Shown here: one piece after another, positions 1 through 4,658 of the stretch
How the letters are laid out: each line of letters starts with the position of its first letter
How positions within the stretch are numbered: position 1 is the stretch's first letter
From: Paracoccaceae bacterium
GTDB taxonomy: Bacteria; Pseudomonadota; Alphaproteobacteria; Rhodobacterales; Rhodobacteraceae
Length of the DNA stretch: 5,508 bases
Direction of reading: 5' to 3'
Assembly (NCBI GenBank): GCA_015487335.1
Contig: WFPZ01000143.1
Coordinates: 1-5,508, forward strand
Notes under the pieces: generated by a model
Seen by the model: only the letters and a program-made list of their open reading frames with translations
Databases searched by the model: none
Told to the model about the DNA's origin: nothing
Made by a program: the position numbers and the translations under genes

Positions 1-283
1 GGGGGGTGTCGGGCGCCGGTTTGGCGGCTGGGGCGACATGGGCCGTCATCACCGCCGAGACGCTTTCCACTCCCGGCACCGATTTCGCGGCCTCCTCGGC
101 CGCCTTGCGCAGCGGTTCCAGCTCGCGCCCGCGGGCGGGGTCGACCTCGAGCACGAAGCGCACCTTGCCCTCCTCCACGCTGAGCGCCCGCACCATGCCG
201 GACGAGACGATATCCTTGCCGTCGGCCGGGTCGGTGATGGTGGAAAGGGCCTTGCGTACGGCGTCGAGGGTGGCGTTGCTCAT
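1..283 (-). CDS. mrp: Mrp/ApbC-family iron-sulfur cluster carrier, N-terminal MIP18-like part (truncated by window edge)
   Basis: The reverse strand from the ATG at 283 reads MSNATLDAVRKALSTI and stays open for 94 codons to the left edge, so the C-terminal part is missing. The segment looks like the MIP18/DUF59 domain that begins many bacterial Mrp/ApbC proteins: a short N-terminal helix, TDPADGKDIVSSGMV (about residues 17-31), a beta strand VRFVLEVDP, a charged helix, and a terminal VPGVESVSAVMTAH (about 69-82). An Ala/Pro-rich stretch follows, as in the linker before the P-loop ATPase domain of this family. In the family, the ATPase binds and transfers Fe-S clusters to apoproteins in the cytosol. 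The ATPase domain with its Walker motifs should lie left of the window and cannot be seen, so a stand-alone MIP18-domain protein (SufT/PaaD-like) is a less likely alternative. GGGA about ten bases upstream is a weak ribosome site. The gene is 99 bases downstream of the receiver-protein gene on the same strand. Confidence 0.8.
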   Translation of the reverse strand, partial: MSNATLDAVRKALSTITDPADGKDIVSSGMVRALSVEEGKVRFVLEVDPARGRELEPLRKAAEEAAKSVPGVESVSAVMTAHVAPAAKPAPDTP

Positions 284-382
284 GAGGGATTCCCGCTGAA
301 TAATTCCCGAGTGTTTGCATCGGTTACTATGGGCGGGCGGCAACGGCAATAGGGCGCGCGATTGAACGCAGCTGTCCCCGGC

Positions 383-769
383 TCAGATCCGGCCCGAGAG
401 CGCCTCGAGGCAGACCACCAGCCTGTGCATCTCGAAGGGCTTGGGCAGGAAGCGGTCAAGCCCGGCATGCCAGGCCTCGGCGATGCGCTCCGAATCCTCG
501 TTGTCGCTGGTCAGGATGAAGCCGATGCGGCAGAACCGCCGGTCTGCGCGCAGCCGGCGCAGCAGCGTCAGCCCGTCCATCCCCGGCATGTCGAGATCGC
601 AGATCACCAGATCGGCCGGGTTGGCGCGCAGCGCAGACAGGGCCTGGCCGCCGTCGCTGGCCGTGCGGACCGAGCCGATGCCGATCTGCTCCAGCATCTG
701 CACCAGCAGCTGCCGGCTGATCGCCATGTCATCCACGACCAGTATGCGTAAATCCCTGCGCAGCGCCAT
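383..769 (-). CDS. Stand-alone CheY-like response regulator (single receiver domain)
   Basis: This is a 128-residue protein consisting of one receiver domain with no output domain. Numbered from the ATG at 769, the acidic pair is D13-D14 (ILVVDD), the phospho-accepting aspartate is D58 (ICDLDMPGMDG), the switch Thr is T87 (ILTSDN), and the conserved lysine is K110 (LPKPF). All residues needed for phosphorylation are present. A GTG at 775 would add two codons, but it overlaps the AGGAG ribosome site at 779-775, which is five bases from the ATG, so the ATG is chosen. No histidine kinase or chemotaxis gene is in view, so the partner is unknown. It could act in a phosphorelay or by protein-protein contact like CheY or DivK; the sequence does not tell which. 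It starts 67 bases after the glucokinase stop on the same strand and may be co-transcribed with it, although a GC-rich hairpin lies between them. Confidence 0.9.
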   Translation of the reverse strand: MALRRDLRILVVDDMAISRQLLVQMLEQIGIGSVRTASDGGQALSALRANPADLVICDLDMPGMDGLTLLRRLRADRRFCRIGFILTSDNEDSERIAEAWHAGLDRFLPKPFEMHRLVVCLEALSGRI

Positions 770-774
770 TCGCA

Positions 775-779
775 CTCCT
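775..779 (-). promoter_or_regulatory. Ribosome binding site of the receiver-protein gene
   Basis: Reverse-strand AGGAG lies five bases before the ATG at 769. It overlaps the in-frame GTG at 775, which argues that the GTG is not the start. Confidence 0.7.
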
Positions 780-783
780 GCAC

Positions 784-801
784 GCCCGGGGCGGGCCGGG
801 C
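784..801. other. GC-rich inverted repeat between glk and the receiver-protein gene
   Basis: GCCCGG (784-789) pairs with CCGGGC (796-801) around a six-base loop. On the minus transcript it lies 36 bases after the glk stop and just upstream of the AGGAG of the next gene. There is no U-tract, so it is not a classical intrinsic terminator. It may attenuate read-through, protect the glk 3' end, or be chance in GC-rich DNA. Confidence 0.3.
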
Positions 802-836
802 AAGCCTGACGGATCGGGGTTAATTTCGCGTATATC

Positions 837-1808
837 TCAGGGCAGGGCGGCCAGGTGCCGGGCGCAGCCGGTCAGGGCGGCGTAGTCGTCCTCGATCAGG
901 AAAACCGGGAAGTTCCGCATGAAGTCGGAAAACCGCCCCTTGTCGCGGAAGGCCTCGGCAAAGCCGGAAGCGCCCAGATGCGGGGCCACCGCCCGCGCCA
1001 CGCCGCCGGCCAGATAGATGCCGCCGAAGGGCAGGTGGATCAGCGCCAGATCGCCCGCCACCGCCCCCAGGAGGCGCGCGAAATGGCCCAGGGTCTCGCG
1101 GGCCGCCTCGTCCGTGCCCGCCGCGCGCACGATCTCGGCGGCCGAAAGCTCTCTGGTGCGGCCGGCGCGCTGCCCCAGCCACAGGTGCAGCCGCTCCAGC
1201 CCGCGCCCCGAGAGCACGTCTTCGACGGCGGCGAAGCCGCGGCGCGCGCGCAGCCATTGCGCCAGGGCCAGGCCCGCCTCGTCCTGCACCGGCAGGCCGG
1301 CATGGCCGGATTCGGAAGGCACCACGTGGCGGCCGCCGGCGATCTCGTGCACGGCGGCCGAGTTGAACCCGGTGCCGATGCCGATCACCAGACGGGTGGC
1401 CCGCGCGGACAGCGCTCCGGGGTCCCGTTCCAGCACCGTGGAGATCATGTCCTCGTCTACATGCCCCAGCGCATGGCCCTGGGCCTGGAGATCGTTGAGG
1501 ATCGCCACCTTCCGGGCCCCGGTGGCGGCGCGCAGCCCTTCTCCGTCGATCCGCCACTTAAGGTTGGTCATCCGTCCCTCGCCGCCGCGCACCGGCCCGG
1601 CCAGGGCCACGCAGGCCTCACTGCAGGCGGGCGCGCCCTGCTCGGCCAGATAGCGGCGCAGGATGGACCACAGATCGGGATTCTCGCGGTTGGGATAGCG
1701 GTGGATGGTGTCGGGCAGCACGCGGCCGCCCCGGGCCAGCGCGACGCGGGTATTGGTGCCGCCGACATCGGCGACCAGGGCATGTGGGGTATTTGTTGTG
1801 CTGTTCAT
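837..1808 (-). CDS. glk: Glucokinase (COG0837 type)
   Basis: This 323-residue cytosolic enzyme phosphorylates glucose to glucose-6-phosphate with ATP, the likely fate of glucose released from imported alpha-glucosides. The N-terminal phosphate loop is ADVGGTNTR (residues 13-21). LAGPV (69-73) and MTNLKW (80-85) follow. ILNDLQAQ (103-110) carries D106, aligning with the catalytic aspartate D100 of E. coli Glk. GIGTGFN (143-149) contacts nucleotide. SESGHAG supplies E166 and H169, and EDVLSGRGL supplies E196, aligning with the sugar-binding E157, H160 and E187 of E. coli. The C-terminus has the GGIYLAGGV and FRDKGRFSDF blocks seen in E. coli Glk. Length matches the family. The frame stays open upstream to 1934, but the family N-terminus fits the ATG at 1808. 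Its ribosome site is poor: an AAGGAG lies 20 bases upstream, too far for normal use, with only GGCGGA nearer. It follows aglR by 183 bases on the same strand. Confidence 0.95.
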   Translation of the reverse strand: MNSTTNTPHALVADVGGTNTRVALARGGRVLPDTIHRYPNRENPDLWSILRRYLAEQGAPACSEACVALAGPVRGGEGRMTNLKWRIDGEGLRAATGARKVAILNDLQAQGHALGHVDEDMISTVLERDPGALSARATRLVIGIGTGFNSAAVHEIAGGRHVVPSESGHAGLPVQDEAGLALAQWLRARRGFAAVEDVLSGRGLERLHLWLGQRAGRTRELSAAEIVRAAGTDEAARETLGHFARLLGAVAGDLALIHLPFGGIYLAGGVARAVAPHLGASGFAEAFRDKGRFSDFMRNFPVFLIEDDYAALTGCARHLAALP

Positions 1809-1991
1809 CCGTTCAGATCCGCCAGGGGCTCCTTTTTCGCGCACCAAAGAGGGTATTCGTCGGGGTGCGGTTGTGGCCTTCATGGCCCACGTGCACAAGC
1901 CCGAAACGCCTTGCATGCCCTCGCCCCTCTCCATTGCCGGAGGCGGCGGCGCCCAACGGGAAGCTCTCGGGGAAGGCCCGGCGGACCGGCC

Positions 1992-3023
1992 TCATGGCCG
2001 CCCCGGCGCGGGGCCGGTGGATTCGCCCACCGTCAGCTCGGCCTCCAGCAGTACGTGGCGGGGCGGCCGGCCGGGGTTGCGGATGATGTCGAGCAGGATC
2101 TCGGCGCAGATCCGCCCGGCCTGTTTCACCGAAGAGCGCGTGGCGGTGAAGATCGGGATGTCCTCGCCGTTCCTGAGGTAGGAAAGCTCGTCGTCGTGGA
2201 TCACCACCGAGACGTCGCGCCCCAGCCGCAGCCCCATGTCGCCCAGGGCGCGGCGCACCCCGATGGCGGTGATCATCGAGGAGACGAGGAAGGCGGTCGG
2301 CGGCTGCGGCCCTTCCAGCATCTGGCGGGCGCTGCGGTAGCCGTAGAACTCCGTCATCTCGTCGGAGCGCATGAGCGCCGGATCGGCCCGCAGGCCGCGT
2401 TCGGCCAGGGCGGTCTCGTAGCCCTCGCGGCGGCGGCGGGCGAAATCCATCGCCTCCTGACCGTTGATCAGGGCGATGCGTCGGTGGCCGAGGTCGAGCA
2501 GGAATTCGGTGGCCCGGTGAAAGGCGCGGCGGTTGTTGACGTCCACCCAGGAATAGCTGCCATCGCCGACGCCCGCGCGCCCGTGCACCACGAAGGGCAG
2601 GCCCAGCCTGGAAAGCAGCGCGATGCGCGGATCCTCGGGGCGGGGTGCGTGCACGATCGCCCCGTCCACCGAGCCCTTGGCCGCAAGGTCGCGGTAGGCC
2701 TGTTCCTCGTCGCGGTCGGGCACCACCGAAAGCAGCAGGTCGTGATTGTTGCGGGCATAGACCTCGCCGGCCCCGGCGATGAAATCGGCGAAGATCGGGT
2801 TGACGATCTCGTGGCGGGTGGACACCGGAATCACGTGGCCGATCGCCATCGTCCGCCCGGTGGCCAGGCTCTTGGCGCGGGTGTTGGGGCGGTAGTTGTT
2901 GCGCCTGGCCGCCTCCTTGACGCGCTGGCGCGTGGCCTCGCTGACCTCGGGGTAGTCGTTCAGCGCCCGGCTGACCGTGGTCTGGGACAGCCCCAGCGAC
3001 GCCGCCAACTCCTTCAGATTCAT
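1992..3023 (-). CDS. aglR: LacI/GalR-family transcriptional repressor, AglR-like
   Basis: This 343-residue regulator has the standard LacI layout. A helix-turn-helix at residues 3-22 reads LKELAASLGLSQTTVSRALN, with the recognition helix around T15-L21. A hinge helix at about 45-58 (RPNTRAKSLATGRT) carries the minor-groove leucine L53. The periplasmic-binding-protein-like effector domain runs from about 60 to the end, with IHDD near 275-278 and the family's closing ELTVGESTGP at 329-338. All expected DNA-binding elements are present. A TTG at 3035 is in frame, but GAGG at 3033-3030 lies six bases before the ATG at 3023, so the ATG is preferred. The gene is divergent from aglE, with LacI-type palindromes between them, and is followed by glk, which supports the AglR role: repressing alpha-glucoside uptake until a sugar ligand binds. 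The ligand cannot be read from the sequence. Another sugar-responsive LacI member is possible, but context makes AglR most likely. Confidence 0.88.
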   Translation of the reverse strand: MNLKELAASLGLSQTTVSRALNDYPEVSEATRQRVKEAARRNNYRPNTRAKSLATGRTMAIGHVIPVSTRHEIVNPIFADFIAGAGEVYARNNHDLLLSVVPDRDEEQAYRDLAAKGSVDGAIVHAPRPEDPRIALLSRLGLPFVVHGRAGVGDGSYSWVDVNNRRAFHRATEFLLDLGHRRIALINGQEAMDFARRRREGYETALAERGLRADPALMRSDEMTEFYGYRSARQMLEGPQPPTAFLVSSMITAIGVRRALGDMGLRLGRDVSVVIHDDELSYLRNGEDIPIFTATRSSVKQAGRICAEILLDIIRNPGRPPRHVLLEAELTVGESTGPAPGRP

Positions 3024-3029
3024 GCCTGG

Positions 3030-3033
3030 CCTC
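3030..3033 (-). promoter_or_regulatory. Ribosome binding site of aglR
   Basis: Reverse-strand GAGG is six bases before the ATG at 3023. It overlaps the end of the possible TTG start at 3035-3033, and it abuts or overlaps the aglR-proximal operator. Confidence 0.6.
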
Positions 3034-3045
3034 AAATCGCTTTCA
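3032..3045. promoter_or_regulatory. Candidate AglR operator, aglR-proximal (imperfect)
   Basis: TCAAATCGCTTTCA is an imperfect palindrome centred on CG at 3038/3039; five of seven base pairs match. Aligned by centre with the perfect site at 3199-3210, it shares CAAA, the CG centre and CTTT, differing at two of the twelve positions. It lies just downstream of the candidate aglR promoter and touches the ribosome site, a position suited to autorepression. Binding by AglR is inferred. Confidence 0.5.
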
Positions 3046-3061
3046 ATTTTCGGGCAGAGTC

Positions 3062-3090
3062 AAGGTATTGCGCCTTTCCTCCCAGGTCAA
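3062..3090 (-). promoter_or_regulatory. Candidate aglR promoter
   Basis: On the minus strand, TTGACC (3090-3085) is separated by exactly 17 bases from TACCTT (3067-3062). The -35 matches the sigma70-type consensus at five of six positions and the -10 at three of six, including the initial TA and final T. A start near 3055 would give a leader of about 30 bases before the aglR ATG. Confidence 0.5.
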
Positions 3091-3160
3091 AGGCTTGTTG
3101 GTCGGTTTTCAGATTTCTGCGGCAAAGATGCCGAAAATTGCGGGATTCCCAAGTTCGGAA

Positions 3161-3188
3161 TTGACAGGGGGCTTTCAATCCGTAACTG
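3161..3188 (+). promoter_or_regulatory. Candidate aglEF operon promoter
   Basis: A perfect TTGACA -35 element (3161-3166) is followed after 16 bases by TAACTG (3183-3188), or after 17 bases by AACTGT. The -10 is weak, which would fit a promoter needing an activator or a degenerate alphaproteobacterial -10. The perfect operator palindrome begins ten bases downstream, overlapping the expected start of transcription near 3195. Confidence 0.5.
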
Positions 3189-3198
3189 TTTGCCCGTC

Positions 3199-3210
3199 CA
3201 AAGCGCTTTG
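3199..3210. promoter_or_regulatory. LacI-type operator, aglE-proximal (perfect palindrome)
   Basis: CAAAGCGCTTTG is a perfect 12-bp palindrome with a central CG, the typical form of LacI-family operators. It sits at the expected transcription start of the aglE promoter, so a bound repressor would block initiation. The divergent aglR gene is the obvious source of that repressor. The assignment to AglR is inferred from position and motif type. Confidence 0.7.
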
Positions 3211-3262
3211 AAAACTTTTCTGGACATAGCCAAACCGCAGGGGCTCGCAGAGCCACCACTTG

Positions 3263-3267
3263 GGAGG
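3263..3267 (+). promoter_or_regulatory. Ribosome binding site of aglE
   Basis: GGAGG lies six bases before the ATG at 3274. It fixes the start, because the reading frame is open upstream to 2977 but that extension would cross the promoter region and bury the signal peptide. Confidence 0.85.
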
Positions 3268-3273
3268 AAGCAA

Positions 3274-4560
3274 ATGAAGATCACGCTATATTCCGGCGTC
3301 GCCGCCCTGGCCATCTCCGCCAGCGCGGCCTTCGCCGACGGTCACCTCACCGGTCAGCAGCTGACCGTGTTCGGGCCCTGGCTCGGCCCCGACCAGGAAA
3401 GCGTCGAGGCCGTTCTGGCCGAGTTCGAGCGCCAGACCGGCGCCGATGTGCGCTATACCGGCTCGGACAGCTTCGAGCAGCAGATCGTCATCGATGCCGA
3501 GGCGGGCTCGGCCCCCAACATCGCCGTCTTCCCGCAGCCCGGGCTGGCCGCCGACATGGCCCGGCGCGGATTTCTGACCCCGCTGCCCGAAGGCACCGCC
3601 GATTGGGTGCGCGAAAACTACGCCGCCGGCCAGTCGTGGGTGGACCTGGGCACCTATGCCGGACCGGACGGCAAGAAGGACCTGTACGGCTTCTTCTACA
3701 AGGTCGATGTGAAGTCGCTGGTCTGGTACGTGCCCGAGAACTTCGAGGACGCGGGCTATGAAGTTCCGCAGACCATGGAAGAGCTGAAGGCGCTGACCGA
3801 GCAGATCGTGGCCGACGGCGGCACGCCGTGGTGCATCGGCCTGGGCTCCGGCGGGGCCACCGGCTGGCCGGCCACCGACTGGGTGGAAGACCTGCTGCTG
3901 CGCACCCAGCCGCCCGAGGTCTACGACGCCTGGGTGAACAACGAAATTCCCTTCAACGATCCGCGCATCGTTGCCGCGATCGAGGAGTTCGGCTGGTTCG
4001 CCCTCAACGACAAGTTCGTCGCTGGCGGTTCCGATGCGGTGGCCTCCACCGACTTCCGCGACAGTCCCAAGGGCCTGTTCAGCTCGCCGCCGCAGTGCTA
4101 CATGCACCGCCAGGCCAGCTTCATTCCGGCCTTCTTCCCCGAGGGCACCGTGGTGGGTGAGGATGTGGATTTCTTCTACTTCCCCTCCTACGCCTCGAAG
4201 GACCTGGGCAACCCGGTTCTGGGCGCAGGCACCGTCTGGGCGATCACCCGCGACAGCGAGGCCGCGCGCGAGCTGATCAGGTTCCTGCAAAAGCCCGAAG
4301 CGCATGAGATCTGGATGGCGCGCAAGGGTTTCCTCACGCCGCACAAGGGGGTCAACACCGACGTGTTCAGCGACCCGACGCTGAAGAAGATGAACGACAT
4401 CCTCCTGGGCGCCACGACCTTCCGTTTCGACGGCTCCGATCTGATGCCCGGCGGCGTCGGGGCGGGGTCGTTCTGGACCGGGATGGTCGATTACGTCAGC
4501 GGCAAGCCGGCGCAGCAGGTGGCCGACGAGATCCAGGCCTCCTGGGATGCGCTGAAATAA
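3274..4560 (+). CDS. aglE: Alpha-glucoside ABC transporter periplasmic substrate-binding protein
   Basis: This 428-residue family 1 extracellular solute-binding protein delivers sugar to the AglFGK membrane complex. The first 21 residues (MKITLYSGVAALAISASAAFA) form a Sec signal peptide: a basic residue, a hydrophobic core and an AFA cleavage site before DGHLTGQ. The mature protein opens with a strand QQLTVFGPW and a helix VEAVLAEFERQTGADVRY, typical of the family, followed by the IDAEAGSAPNIAVFPQPGL block. Other family-like segments are KSLVWYVPENFEDAGYEVPQTMEEL, GWPATDWVEDLLLR and the late RFLQKPEAHEIW. The mature protein has just two cysteines, C187 (PWCIGL) and C275 (PQCYMH), which could form a disulfide in the periplasm. 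Assignment to AglE rather than a general sugar-binding protein rests on the AglF-like permease downstream and the AglR-like regulator. The sugar is inferred to be an alpha-glucoside such as sucrose, maltose or trehalose. A hairpin follows the stop codon. Confidence 0.9.
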   Translation: MKITLYSGVAALAISASAAFADGHLTGQQLTVFGPWLGPDQESVEAVLAEFERQTGADVRYTGSDSFEQQIVIDAEAGSAPNIAVFPQPGLAADMARRGFLTPLPEGTADWVRENYAAGQSWVDLGTYAGPDGKKDLYGFFYKVDVKSLVWYVPENFEDAGYEVPQTMEELKALTEQIVADGGTPWCIGLGSGGATGWPATDWVEDLLLRTQPPEVYDAWVNNEIPFNDPRIVAAIEEFGWFALNDKFVAGGSDAVASTDFRDSPKGLFSSPPQCYMHRQASFIPAFFPEGTVVGEDVDFFYFPSYASKDLGNPVLGAGTVWAITRDSEAARELIRFLQKPEAHEIWMARKGFLTPHKGVNTDVFSDPTLKKMNDILLGATTFRFDGSDLMPGGVGAGSFWTGMVDYVSGKPAQQVADEIQASWDALK

Positions 4561-4579
4561 TCGCGCGCCCCAAGCGATG

Positions 4580-4603
4580 AAATCCGGCCTTCGGGCCGGA
4601 TTT
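4580..4603 (+). terminator. Stable hairpin between aglE and aglF (partial terminator or 3'-end stabiliser)
   Basis: AAATCCGGCC (4580-4589) pairs perfectly over ten bases with GGCCGGATTT (4594-4603) around a TTCG tetraloop, an especially stable RNA loop. It begins 20 bases after the aglE stop. The three T's belong to the stem and the next bases are CCCC, so the U-tract is short and full termination is doubtful. Comparable hairpins after binding-protein genes in ABC operons reduce read-through or protect the upstream mRNA, raising the amount of binding protein over permease. That role is inferred here. Confidence 0.75.
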
Positions 4604-4648
4604 CCCCTTGAATTCCGGCGCTGCCGAGGCACGATTTCCTACATCAAC

Positions 4649-4654
4649 GGGAGG
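4649..4654 (+). promoter_or_regulatory. Ribosome binding site of aglF
   Basis: GGGAGG is one base from a first ATG at 4656 and four bases from a second, in-frame ATG at 4659. The spacing favours the second as the start. Its own ribosome site implies aglF is translated independently of aglE. Confidence 0.75.
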
Positions 4655-4658
4655 CATG

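Noticed and set aside
286..294. GGGATTCCC upstream of mrp, repeated at 3142-3150 near aglE, as a shared regulatory site.
   Set aside because: It is a nine-base match only, in unrelated positions relative to the genes; chance is adequate and no further symmetry extends it.
284..382. A dedicated mrp promoter in the gap between the receiver gene and mrp.
   Set aside because: TTGCCG and TAGTAA-like hexamers exist on the minus strand, but with 14-base spacing or poor matches; no convincing pair was found.
820..1557. A 245-codon minus-strand frame overlapping glk.
   Set aside because: It is an out-of-frame reading of glucokinase, rich in Arg/Gly/Pro, and shows no domain.
855..3164. A 769-codon plus-strand open frame running opposite glk and aglR.
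   Set aside because: It is antisense to two well-recognised genes, crosses their intergenic regions, has Ala/Gly/Arg/His-rich composition with no family resemblance, and is the usual by-product of G/C-rich third positions.
3286..4632. A 448-codon minus-strand open frame opposite aglE.
   Set aside because: It mirrors the codons of a clear binding-protein gene, has biased Gly/Ala/Arg/His composition and no ribosome site or recognisable domain.
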